Source of the DNA: an uncultured Wenzhouxiangella sp. | Lineage (GTDB): Bacteria > Pseudomonadota > Gammaproteobacteria > Xanthomonadales > Wenzhouxiangellaceae | Direction: 5' to 3' | DNA: 8,308 nucleotides | Assembly: GCA_937876395.1 (NCBI GenBank) | Contig: CALEIM010000052.1 | Location: forward strand, 1-8,308 | Part shown: positions 1 through 6,286 of the stretch, piece after piece | Position numbering within the stretch: position 1 is the stretch's first letter | Layout of the letters: each line of letters opens with the position of its first letter | Translations under genes and position numbers: made by a program | Notes under the pieces: model-generated | Told to the model about the DNA's origin: nothing | Seen by the model: only the letters and a program-made list of their open reading frames with translations | Databases searched by the model: none

Positions 1-430
1 AATGTTTTCCGGCGACGAGCTCAAGGGCATGATTGACAACGCCGCCTGGCTGGCGGTCAACTCCTACGAATGGGAGATGCTCAAGAAGAAAACCGGCTGG
101 ACCCACGCCGACATCACCGCGCGCCTGTCCGGAGGCTTGATCATCACCCACGGTGGCAATGGCTCCGAACTGTGGAACAGCGGCGGAAAGACGCAGATTC
201 CGGCGGTTCGCCCTGAGCGCATCGTTGATCCAACCGGCTGTGGCGACGCCTACCGGGCCGGACTGCTCTACGGTCTGGAGCGCGGCTGGGAGCCGGTCGA
301 TGCCTGCCGCCTGGGCTCGATTCTTGGCGCACTCAAGATTGCCGAGTCGGGCCCGCAGAACCACGAGTTCACTCTCGAAGAGATTGCCCAGCGCTTCGAG
401 CGGGAATTCGGACAGGCGATGCCGGCCTGA
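1..430 (+). CDS. PfkB-family sugar/nucleoside kinase, adenosine-kinase-like, 3' part only
   Basis: This is the C-terminal 142 residues of a ribokinase/PfkB-family kinase; the start lies before the window, so the ATG at base 2 is probably an internal methionine. The PfkB C-terminal signature DPTGCGDAYRAGLLYG is at fragment residues 76-91, with Asp82 as the expected catalytic base next to the glycine anion hole. The stretch WLAVNSYEW (residues 16-24) and the strand LIITHGGNGSELW (46-58) are also typical of the fold. The family transfers phosphate from ATP to a sugar or nucleoside hydroxyl in the cytoplasm. The DPTGCGDAYRAG wording and the ending GPQNHEFTLEEI resemble proteins usually labelled adenosine kinase in Gammaproteobacteria, but the substrate-binding N-terminal half is not visible, so the substrate is inferred. 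The TGA stop at 428-430 is 11 bases before the preferred start of the phosphofructokinase gene, which implies one transcript. Confidence 0.9.
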   Translation, partial: MFSGDELKGMIDNAAWLAVNSYEWEMLKKKTGWTHADITARLSGGLIITHGGNGSELWNSGGKTQIPAVRPERIVDPTGCGDAYRAGLLYGLERGWEPVDACRLGSILGALKIAESGPQNHEFTLEEIAQRFEREFGQAMPA

Positions 431-444
431 GGGCATCCCGGCTG
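429..444 (+). promoter_or_regulatory. Shine-Dalgarno GAGGG and putative CTG start of the PPi-phosphofructokinase
   Basis: GAGGG at 429-433 overlaps the TGA stop of the kinase gene and lies eight bases before CTG 442. From this codon the frame reads LNILYAQSGGVTA into GTG 481, giving the short N-terminus expected of this family. Ribosomes finishing the upstream gene would be placed directly on the site, which makes translational coupling plausible. The assignment rests on conservation of the protein and on spacing; no initiation data are available. Confidence 0.5.
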
Positions 445-1704
445 AACATCCTCTACGCACAATCGGGTGGAGTCACGGCGGTGATCAATGCCACCGCCGC
501 GGCAGTGATTTCGGCGGCGCGCGCCGAGTCCGGTCGGATCGGCCGGGTGCTGGCCGCTCGCAACGGCATTCAGGGCGTACTCGATGAGCGTCTGTTCGAC
601 ACCGCCGAGCTGAGCGACGCCGATCTTGAAGGACTGGGAAACACCCCCGGCGGCGTGTTCGGCTCGTGCCGTCACAAACTGGCGCCCATTGACGATGACC
701 GGGGCGAATATGAACGTCTGATCGAGGTTTTCCGCGCCCACGACATCGGCTGCTTTTTCTATAACGGCGGCAATGATTCGGCCGATACGGCACTCAAGAT
801 CTCGCAGCTCGGCAAACGCGTGGGTTTTCCGCTGCAGTGCATCGGCATTCCGAAAACCATCGACAATGATCTGGCGGTAACCGACAACAGCCCCGGCTTT
901 GGCTCGGTCGCCAAGTACGTGGCCGTGTCAATTGCCGAAGCCAGCCTCGACGTGATGGCGATGGCGGCCAGTTCCACCAAAGTCTTCATCATGGAGGTCA
1001 TGGGCCGCCACGCCGGCTGGATTGCCGCGGCGGCCGGCCTGGCGGTGCGTCGCCCGGGTGACGGGCCGCAGGTGATCGTGTTTCCGGAAGTGCCTTTCGA
1101 TGAGCAGCGCTTCTGTCAGGCGGTGCAGACCGCCGTTCAGCGGTACGGCTTCTGCTCGGTTGTGGTGTCTGAAGGCGCGCGCCGAGCCGACGGTCGTTTC
1201 CTGGCCGATGCCGGCAGCCACGACGCCTTCGGTCACCGGCAGCTCGGCGGCGCAGGTCCATATGTGGCGTCCATTGTCAGTGAAACGCTGGGCTACAAAT
1301 GCCAGTGGGCGGTGTGCAACTACCTGCAGCGCTCGGCCCGGCATCTGGCATCAAAAACCGACCTTGAACATGCCCGCGCCGTCGGCAACGCCGCTGTTGA
1401 ACTGGCGCTGGCCGGGCGCTCAGGGGTCATGCCCGTCATCCGGCGTCTGTCATCTGAACCCTATCGCTGGACGATCAAAGCGGCGCCTCTGGGGCGCATC
1501 GCCAATCGTGAAAAACGTCTGCCCAAGGGCTTTATTTCGGCCAACGGATTCGGTATTACGCCGTCCTGTCGGGCCTATCTTGAGCCGCTGATCCGCGGCG
1601 AGGCCCCGCCATCCTACGGCCGCGACGGTTTACCGGAGTACGTACGACCGCAGTTGACCGAGTTGCCGCGCCGCCTTGATCCGTTTGCGCCCGGGTCCGC
1701 ATAA
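442..1704 (+). CDS. Pyrophosphate-dependent 6-phosphofructokinase
   Basis: This enzyme interconverts fructose 6-phosphate and fructose 1,6-bisphosphate using pyrophosphate, a reversible glycolytic step in the cytoplasm. With a start at CTG 442 the protein has 420 residues. The N-terminal phosphate loop YAQSGGVTAVINA (residues 5-17) is followed by NTPGGVFGSCR (67-77), GGNDS (109-113), the catalytic segment PKTIDNDL (137-144) and MGRHAGW (187-193). Two residues known to separate PPi from ATP enzymes both favour PPi: Asp in GGNDS where ATP enzymes have Gly, and Lys in PKTIDND where ATP enzymes have Gly. The first ATG, GTG or TTG in frame is GTG 481, but starting there removes the conserved YAQSGG loop. 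CTG 442 has GAGGG (429-433) eight bases upstream; CTG 427, overlapping the previous stop as CTGA, is the alternative. Function is secure; the exact start is not. Confidence 0.9.
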   Translation: MNILYAQSGGVTAVINATAAAVISAARAESGRIGRVLAARNGIQGVLDERLFDTAELSDADLEGLGNTPGGVFGSCRHKLAPIDDDRGEYERLIEVFRAHDIGCFFYNGGNDSADTALKISQLGKRVGFPLQCIGIPKTIDNDLAVTDNSPGFGSVAKYVAVSIAEASLDVMAMAASSTKVFIMEVMGRHAGWIAAAAGLAVRRPGDGPQVIVFPEVPFDEQRFCQAVQTAVQRYGFCSVVVSEGARRADGRFLADAGSHDAFGHRQLGGAGPYVASIVSETLGYKCQWAVCNYLQRSARHLASKTDLEHARAVGNAAVELALAGRSGVMPVIRRLSSEPYRWTIKAAPLGRIANREKRLPKGFISANGFGITPSCRAYLEPLIRGEAPPSYGRDGLPEYVRPQLTELPRRLDPFAPGSA

Positions 1705-1733
1705 TTGATCAGAGGTTCCTGCGGGCAAAAAGG

Positions 1734-4250
1734 TCAGGACGCCGCCCCGTCGGAATCTTCCAGTTCAAGCAGCTCCGGGGTGACCTGCATGATCGCGTGA
1801 CGCACTTCCTTGCCAAGCACCAGCTTGGCGTCCTGGGCAAAGGCTTCGAGCTTGCGGCCAAACACCAGGCCATTGTCTTCATTGCGGGTGACAAAACCGC
1901 TGTCAGACATCGACTCGATAAACTGCCGGAACAGGGTTCGGTCATAGAATTCCGGCGCTTCGAACTCGTGCAGCAGGGAAATACGCTGGGCCGACAGAAT
2001 GCAGAGCTGTTCAAGCTGGCGGCGGCTCAGGCGGCCCGAACCGTTCTTGACCAGCACGGCCATGGTGATGAAATAGCGCTCAAACGTCTGCAGCAGGGAA
2101 TGCCCAAGCAGACGCAGATAGTAGCTCTCGTCATAGCCGCCCGGCGCACGCTGCAGAAACTCACCAGAGCTGCGCAACAGGCCGAGTTCAATCAAGGCCT
2201 CGATGGAGCGCTCGACGACGGCATCAACCTCATCATCTGCCCACGGCAGAAACAGCTCGCGGCGGATGAACGGATAGACCGTCTGGCTCAAGGCCAGCAG
2301 TCGCGAACGACGCACGCGCTGGCTGTTGAGAAAACAGCTCGCGATCCAGGCACTGATCGCCAGCAGGTGGGCGCTGTTATTGCGAAAATAAGTCAGCAGC
2401 ACGGCACGGGTGGCATCGGTGCGGATGATGCTGCCGAGTTTGTGTTCATGTCGTTCGATGACGCCAAGCTCCAGGCCGTATTCAATGATCTGACCGGCAG
2501 TCATCCCGGTGGTGGTGATTCGCTCAGAGCTGGCGGTCAGGATGACCAGTTGACGCAGCATGTCGATGGTGCGGGCAAGATCGTCCTCATCCAGCGCATG
2601 CTTGCGGCTGGCGAGCAGGGCGGTGGCCAGCAGATTGACCGGGTTGACGTCGGCGGTGCGATTGATATTGACCATGATGCGCTCGGCCAGATCATCAATC
2701 ATCTGACCCAGCCAGGCCGGTTTGGCGCCGTTGTCCAGCGGCGTGTTGCGCCAGTCGGGCTGGTGCTCATTGAGCAACTCATCGAGCATGATCGGCTCGC
2801 CGAAGCTGACCGTAGCCTCACCATAATTTCGCCTGAGAATATTGATCACATTGCGGAAATCGGCCAGGGACTCCGGTTTTTTCTGCTGGCCTGACAGTTC
2901 GGAGATATAGGAATTTCCCTCAGCCAGGCGCTCATAGCCGATGTAGACCGGCTGAAACATGACCGGCCGGGACGGGTTGCGCAAGAAAGCACGCACCGTA
3001 ATGGCCAGCATGCCGACCCGCGGCGGCAGCAGCCGGCCGGTGCGCGAGCGGGTGCCTTCGATAAAATATTCCAAAGCCACGCCGCGGTCGAGAATCTGGG
3101 TCACATACTGGTTGAATACGGCCGCATACAGCGGCTGGGAGCGAAACGAGCGGCGCAGATAGAAAGCGCCGCCCCGGCGCAGCAGCGGGCCAATCAGCGG
3201 CATATTGAGATTGACGCCGGCGGCAATATGCGGCGGCACAAACCCGCGGCGATGGAGCAGATAGCTCAGCAGCATGTAGTCGATATGGCTGCGATGGCAG
3301 GGCACATAGACAATCGCATTGCCGGCCTGGGCCTCGCGAAATTCGCTGAAGTGGTGGACCGCCACACCGCGATAGATGCGGTTCCAGAACCAGGTCAGCA
3401 GCATGTCGGCAATGCGCACAAATGCATAGGAATAGTCGGCTGTAATCTCGCGCGCGTATTTGCGTGCGATCTGCTCGGCTTTCTCCTCGCTGATCTTGTC
3501 ACGCCGGGCCTTGGCGGCAATCCCCTGCTGGACCGACTCGGAGCTGATGACGCGCTCGACCAGGGTACGGCGATGCGAGCGGTCCGGCCCGATGGCAGCC
3601 GTTCTCACGCGCTTGAAATGCACCCGCAGAACGCGGCTGATCCGGCCCAGCGCCTGCGAGGCGTTCTCGGTCTCTTCAATCACCTGCGAGACATCGATCG
3701 GCCGGCCAAACTGAACCATCGTCGAGCGGCCATTGATCAGCGTTGAAAACAGCCGCCGCACCCGGCCGGCAACGTCCCAGTTCTCGGACAGAAGAATCTT
3801 GAAAACACTCTCTTCCTTGTCCGGCGCGCGGCCGATCAGCACCGTAACCGGCACAATCTGCACACCCGCCAGCGCCCGTTCGCTTGAACCCTCAAGCATC
3901 TGACGCAGCATCTGCGGATGACGCCGCCGCTGGGGACGTCGAATGATGAAACCGCCATAGCGACGCGAAGCGCTGTAAGCGCGCGGCAGTTGGGTGTCGT
4001 CAAGCAAAAACGGTGCGCTCGGCAGCGGCCAGCCCAGGCGAATGCAGATCTGCTCGACAATCAACAGCGAAGTCAGCGCGTAGGTGTCAAGCACATAGAA
4101 CACCGGCCGCTCTGGATCAATACCCAGCTCGGACAGATCTTCAGGCACCACAGTCGAGCGCACCCACCAGTGCAGGATTCGCCGCAGCAGGCTTAGCCAG
4201 ACGCGATAGATCCGCGCCACAGGGCCAATTGAAGGTGCCAGGTTCGACAT
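1734..4250 (-). CDS. plsB: Glycerol-3-phosphate 1-O-acyltransferase PlsB
   Basis: PlsB acylates position 1 of sn-glycerol 3-phosphate with acyl-CoA or acyl-ACP at the inner membrane, making lysophosphatidic acid, the first step of phospholipid synthesis. The reading frame opens at TTG 4262, but ATG 4250 is preferred: it gives 838 residues, close to the roughly 807 of E. coli PlsB, and leaves room for a leader after the -10 element at 4276-4284. The four acyltransferase blocks are in order: HRSHID (residues 319-324, catalytic His and Asp), GGAFYLRR (360-367), EGTRSRTGR (398-406, glycerol phosphate binding) and PVYIGYE (434-440). The N-terminal about 300 residues and the long C-terminal region match the large PlsB architecture rather than the small PlsC/PlsY types. 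The gene is monocistronic as seen here and converges with the phosphofructokinase gene. No disruption was seen. Confidence 0.96.
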   Translation of the reverse strand: MSNLAPSIGPVARIYRVWLSLLRRILHWWVRSTVVPEDLSELGIDPERPVFYVLDTYALTSLLIVEQICIRLGWPLPSAPFLLDDTQLPRAYSASRRYGGFIIRRPQRRRHPQMLRQMLEGSSERALAGVQIVPVTVLIGRAPDKEESVFKILLSENWDVAGRVRRLFSTLINGRSTMVQFGRPIDVSQVIEETENASQALGRISRVLRVHFKRVRTAAIGPDRSHRRTLVERVISSESVQQGIAAKARRDKISEEKAEQIARKYAREITADYSYAFVRIADMLLTWFWNRIYRGVAVHHFSEFREAQAGNAIVYVPCHRSHIDYMLLSYLLHRRGFVPPHIAAGVNLNMPLIGPLLRRGGAFYLRRSFRSQPLYAAVFNQYVTQILDRGVALEYFIEGTRSRTGRLLPPRVGMLAITVRAFLRNPSRPVMFQPVYIGYERLAEGNSYISELSGQQKKPESLADFRNVINILRRNYGEATVSFGEPIMLDELLNEHQPDWRNTPLDNGAKPAWLGQMIDDLAERIMVNINRTADVNPVNLLATALLASRKHALDEDDLARTIDMLRQLVILTASSERITTTGMTAGQIIEYGLELGVIERHEHKLGSIIRTDATRAVLLTYFRNNSAHLLAISAWIASCFLNSQRVRRSRLLALSQTVYPFIRRELFLPWADDEVDAVVERSIEALIELGLLRSSGEFLQRAPGGYDESYYLRLLGHSLLQTFERYFITMAVLVKNGSGRLSRRQLEQLCILSAQRISLLHEFEAPEFYDRTLFRQFIESMSDSGFVTRNEDNGLVFGRKLEAFAQDAKLVLGKEVRHAIMQVTPELLELEDSDGAAS

Positions 4251-4275
4251 GGATGCGCTCAATACAGGGCCGTCA

Positions 4276-4284
4276 ATTTTACCA
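4276..4284 (-). promoter_or_regulatory. Extended -10 promoter element for plsB
   Basis: On the minus strand TGGTAAAAT reads as a TGn extension followed by TAAAAT, a five-of-six match to the sigma-70 -10 hexamer. It would start transcription around 4269, about 19 bases before ATG 4250 and only about 7 before the alternative TTG 4262, which supports the ATG start. No good -35 hexamer lies at 16-18 bases, as is common for extended -10 promoters. Assigned by eye. Confidence 0.35.
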
Positions 4285-4500
4285 TTGTCCGGTCACCCGA
4301 CTCCGTGCCTCAGGGAGCAGGCCGGCGAGCAGAGCGGATTCACACCATTACTCTTCGCACCCAGACAAACAACTTCTCCGCCACGTTTGAACGCCCGCCG
4401 AGCCTGGGGCACTATTAACCCACCCGCGAAAACGCTTTCAGCACCCGGAGACTGGCTAATCATTGGACAAGCAACAACTAAAACAACTCGAAGGCGATCT

Positions 4501-4520
4501 CTGGGCCGCGCTGGGCCGCT
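4501..4520 (+). repeat. 10-base tandem duplication
   Basis: CTGGGCCGCG is followed immediately by CTGGGCCGCT, a nine-of-ten direct repeat. It sits where the HsdM-like reading ends, which would fit a slippage or junction event, though GC-rich short repeats also arise by chance. Confidence 0.6.
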
Positions 4521-4603
4521 TAGTGGGTGGCCGAGAACTGCACCACTTGAACCAGTTTCTACTGCGGAGCTTTTCTTTACAGCGGATTGACTTCATCAAA
4601 AAC

Positions 4604-4617
4604 AGAGGTGCTTTATG
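4604..4617 (+). promoter_or_regulatory. Ribosome binding site of the flavodoxin-fold gene
   Basis: AGAGGTG at 4604-4610 lies four bases before ATG 4615. The spacing is slightly short but the match to the anti-Shine-Dalgarno is good. It fixes the start at 4615, in agreement with the beta-1 strand ALFINTS, which begins nine residues into the protein. Confidence 0.6.
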
Positions 4618-5331
4618 GCGAATTTCACCGAACTCAATGCCTTGTTCATCAACACGTCGCTGAAGAAAAAGGCGGAGGATAGCCATACACGACTGCTCCT
4701 GAATGCCTCCTCGTCGATCATGGTCAAGAACGGCGTTTCGGTTGAACACTTGCATCTGGTGGCACACGACGTTCCGCCGGGCATCTATCCGGATATGACA
4801 GAGCACGGATGGGAGAAAGACGAATGGCCCCGGATCTGGGAGAAGGTGACAGCGGCTGATATCCTGGTTGTGGGAACTCCGATCTGGCTTGGTGAAGAAA
4901 GCTCGATCTGCCGCATATTGATCGAACGCCTCTATGCGATGTCTGGTGAACTCAATACCAAAGGCCAGTCGGTTTTTTACGGCAAAGTGGGCGGCTGCGT
5001 GATCACCGGGAACGAAGATGGAATCAAGCACACGGCGATGTCCATAGGGTATGCGCTAAATCACCTGGGATATACAACACCGCCACAAGCGGATTGCGGC
5101 TGGATCGGCGAGGCCGGGCCAGGACCCTCGTATGGGGACGCGAAGGAGGACGGCGGGCACGTCGGCTTCGACAATGATTTCACGCAACGAAACACGACCA
5201 TCATGACCTGGAACTGCATGCATCTTGCACGGATTCTCAAGGAGTCTGGTGGCATCCCGAACGAGGGGAATAATCGTGACGCATGGAAAGCCGGAGAACG
5301 GTTCGGCTTCGAAAATCCCGGTGGCCTCTGA
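4615..5331 (+). CDS. Flavodoxin-fold NAD(P)H-dependent FMN reductase-like protein
   Basis: The 238-residue product looks like a soluble flavoprotein of the NADPH-dependent FMN reductase/WrbA-like flavodoxin superfamily, which binds FMN and passes electrons from NAD(P)H to quinones, flavins or other acceptors. Evidence: the first strand and phosphate-loop region NALFINTSLKKKAEDSHT (residues 8-25), the segment ADILVVGTPIWLGEESS (about 81-97) typical of the FMN-contacting loop, then KVGGCVITGNEDG (about 124-136), and a C-terminal half rich in glycine and aromatics (DCGWIGEAGPGPSYGD) seen in longer members. No signal peptide or membrane segment is apparent. The gene stands alone, divergent from plsB and convergent with pyrF. 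Its base composition is lower in GC than its neighbours: two counted 60-base stretches (4681-4740 and 4861-4920) are 53% and 52% GC, against 62% and 78% at 6841-6900 and 7861-7920. Acquisition by transfer is possible. The physiological substrate cannot be told from sequence. Confidence 0.85.
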   Translation: MANFTELNALFINTSLKKKAEDSHTRLLLNASSSIMVKNGVSVEHLHLVAHDVPPGIYPDMTEHGWEKDEWPRIWEKVTAADILVVGTPIWLGEESSICRILIERLYAMSGELNTKGQSVFYGKVGGCVITGNEDGIKHTAMSIGYALNHLGYTTPPQADCGWIGEAGPGPSYGDAKEDGGHVGFDNDFTQRNTTIMTWNCMHLARILKESGGIPNEGNNRDAWKAGERFGFENPGGL

Positions 5332-5368
5332 AAAACGGGGCGGGTAACTGTCTGGACGGATCCGCCCC
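5331..5368 (-). terminator. Second (distal) intrinsic terminator candidate, minus strand
   Basis: On the minus strand GGGGCGG (5368-5362) pairs perfectly with CCGCCCC (5343-5337) across an 18-base loop, followed by G and TTTTT (5335-5331). The T run abuts the stop codon of the convergent reductase gene. It would back up the pyrF terminator at 5400-5437. The large loop makes it weaker. In the plus direction the same hairpin lies just after the reductase stop but has no T tract. Confidence 0.45.
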
Positions 5369-5370
5369 TG

Positions 5371-5396
5371 TCAGGTTTGAAAAAAAAATCAGGTTT
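5371..5396 (+). repeat. Direct repeat TCAGGTTT flanking an A9 run
   Basis: TCAGGTTT occurs at 5371-5378 and 5389-5396, either side of nine consecutive A residues (5380-5388). It lies between the two minus-strand terminators. No function is assigned; the homopolymer is a likely site of length variation. Confidence 0.5.
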
Positions 5397-5399
5397 CAG

Positions 5400-5437
5400 A
5401 AAAAGAAAAACCGGGCCACCCGTAACGGATCACCCGG
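5400..5437 (-). terminator. Intrinsic terminator of the uvrD-hydrolase-pyrF operon
   Basis: On the minus strand CCGGGTGATCCG, a TTA loop and CGGGTGGCCCGG fold into a hairpin of 11 pairs: nine Watson-Crick and two G-T, with one G-G mismatch in the middle. It is followed at once by TTTTTCTTTT (5410-5401). This is a textbook rho-independent terminator, about 130 bases after the pyrF stop, reading in the pyrF direction. Confidence 0.8.
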
Positions 5438-5569
5438 CAACCGGCCGTGGCCGGAAAGGACTGTTTTTTGCTTGTTGATCAAGAGGAAGCGAAAAAGAAT
5501 CTCGGCCCTCAGGACCCATCATAACGCGACCTGCGCTACTTAATCAAGCGGCTTATATACTTGCTGTAT

Positions 5570-6286
5570 CTAGTTGAATATATTAGATATTGACTCCTGG
5601 ATTGCGGCGGCGGCGGCGGCTGAGTCAGCGGCATCGCGAATGGGACGGCCGACCACGATGTAGTCGGCGCCGGCGGCAAAGGCTTCATCCACGGTCAGGG
5701 TGCGCTTTTGTTCGTCGACGTTGGCGACCGGCCGTATGCCCGGGCATACGGCAATCAGGCGATCATCGACTTCACGCCTGAGCGCAGCAACCTCCTGGCC
5801 GGATGAAATCACACCCGCGCAACCCAGCTCGAACGCGCGGCGGGCGCGGGACAGCACCAGCGCTTCGATATCGCAGGCAAAGCCGAGGTCGTCGAGGTCA
5901 CCCTGATCGAGGCTGGTCAGGGCGGTGACGGACAGAATGCCCATCGAGCCGCGATTGGCGACCGCCGCCTCGATCATGGAATCGTTGCCGTGCACGGTCA
6001 GAAAGTCGACTTCGCGCCGGGCAAGCTGGGCGGTGGCGCGGCCCACGGTGGGCGGTATATCGAACAGTTTGAGATCGGCAAAGACGCGTTTGCCGGCCTG
6101 TTTGAGTTCATCGGCCAGTTCAAAATAGCCGCCGCTGAGAAACAGCTCCAGGCCGAGCTTGTAGAAGCGGACATGGTCGCCAAGCTGTTGAATCAGCCGG
6201 CGGGCCTGATCAATGTCCGGTAAATCCAGGGCGAAAATCAGCCGCTCGGCGGCCGGAATGGACTGGCGTGGGTCAGACGGTGGCAT
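5570..6286 (-). CDS. pyrF: Orotidine 5'-phosphate decarboxylase
   Basis: PyrF decarboxylates OMP to UMP, the last step of de novo pyrimidine synthesis, as a cytoplasmic dimer. With the ATG at 6286 the protein has 238 residues, normal for the bacterial group I enzyme. It shows FALDLP with Asp21, FYKLG with Lys43, the catalytic array DLKLFDIPPT (Asp71, Lys73, Asp76), TVHGND (97-102), CPGIRP (181-186) and the phosphate-binding GADYIVVGRPI with Arg214. A TTG start at 6313 would add nine residues without homology support, whereas ATG 6286 has GGAG seven bases upstream, so the ATG is preferred. The start overlaps the end of the hydrolase gene by 14 bases, pointing to coupled translation. Near the C-terminus a GCC-type triplet repeat encodes six alanines, followed by a short A/T-rich tail (ESISNIFN) unlike the rest of the gene. 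Confidence 0.96.
   Translation of the reverse strand: MPPSDPRQSIPAAERLIFALDLPDIDQARRLIQQLGDHVRFYKLGLELFLSGGYFELADELKQAGKRVFADLKLFDIPPTVGRATAQLARREVDFLTVHGNDSMIEAAVANRGSMGILSVTALTSLDQGDLDDLGFACDIEALVLSRARRAFELGCAGVISSGQEVAALRREVDDRLIAVCPGIRPVANVDEQKRTLTVDEAFAAGADYIVVGRPIRDAADSAAAAAAIQESISNIFN
5604..5620 (-). repeat. Triplet microsatellite in the 3' end of pyrF
   Basis: GCGGCGGCGGCGGCGGC on the plus strand is an uninterrupted trinucleotide run. In the pyrF frame it supplies most of an alanine stretch (residues 223-228) in the C-terminal helix. Changes by whole units would keep the frame. Confidence 0.7.

Larger units (their letters stand above)
4251..4614. other. Intergenic region between the divergent plsB and flavodoxin-fold genes
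   Basis: This 364-base stretch separates plsB (leftward) from the reductase gene (rightward), so it should carry both promoters. The plsB side has an extended -10 element. I see no convincing -35/-10 pair for the rightward gene: TTGAAC at 4387-4392 and again at 4547-4552 lack a well-spaced -10. The right half contains a TTG-initiated short frame with an HsdM-like N-terminus and a 10-base tandem duplication. Reading frames in the left half are shadows of plsB or run through sequence with no recognisable protein. No tRNA, inverted repeat of insertion-sequence type, or riboswitch was recognised. Confidence 0.6.
4463..4663 (+). pseudogene. Short frame with HsdM-like N-terminus, possible gene remnant
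   Basis: A frame opening at TTG 4463, just after an in-frame TAA at 4457-4459, encodes 66 residues. The first 16, MDKQQLKQLEGDLWAA, resemble from memory the usual N-terminus of type I restriction-modification methyltransferase subunits (HsdM), which often run QLKxLExDLWAAAD before the helical domain. The resemblance ends abruptly at the tandem duplication 4501-4520, and the rest (LGRLVGGRELHHLNQF onward) is not recognised. A GGAG at 4447-4450 lies 12 bases before the TTG, a long but possible spacing. The frame runs 49 bases into the reductase gene in a different phase, so it is unlikely to be an intact gene. It could be a decayed hsdM start, a leader peptide, or chance; the match is short and unverified. 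Confidence 0.2.

Noticed and set aside
400..445. Programmed frameshift fusing the kinase and phosphofructokinase
   Set aside because: No slippery heptamer or stimulatory hairpin is visible near the stop, and both proteins have normal ends as separate enzymes.
268..741. Minus-strand frame across the kinase-phosphofructokinase junction
   Set aside because: It overlaps two well-supported genes and its translation shows no family signature.
1705..1733. Terminator between the convergent phosphofructokinase and plsB genes
   Set aside because: Only a five-base TCCTG/CAGGA stem with a 13-base loop is present, and no T tract follows in either direction.
1797..2894. Long plus-strand open frame (365 codons) antisense to plsB
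   Set aside because: It lies wholly within plsB on the opposite strand, has low-complexity Gln/Ala/Gly-rich composition and no recognisable domain. Long antisense frames are common in GC-rich genes.
4456..5031. Minus-strand frame of 191 codons opposite the reductase gene
   Set aside because: It is antisense to a gene with a good ribosome site and flavodoxin-fold motifs, and its translation is unrecognised.
5441..5469. Plus-strand terminator from CCGGCCGTGGCCGG followed by T6
   Set aside because: Nine bases separate the stem from the T run, too far for a normal intrinsic terminator, and the usable stem is only about five pairs.
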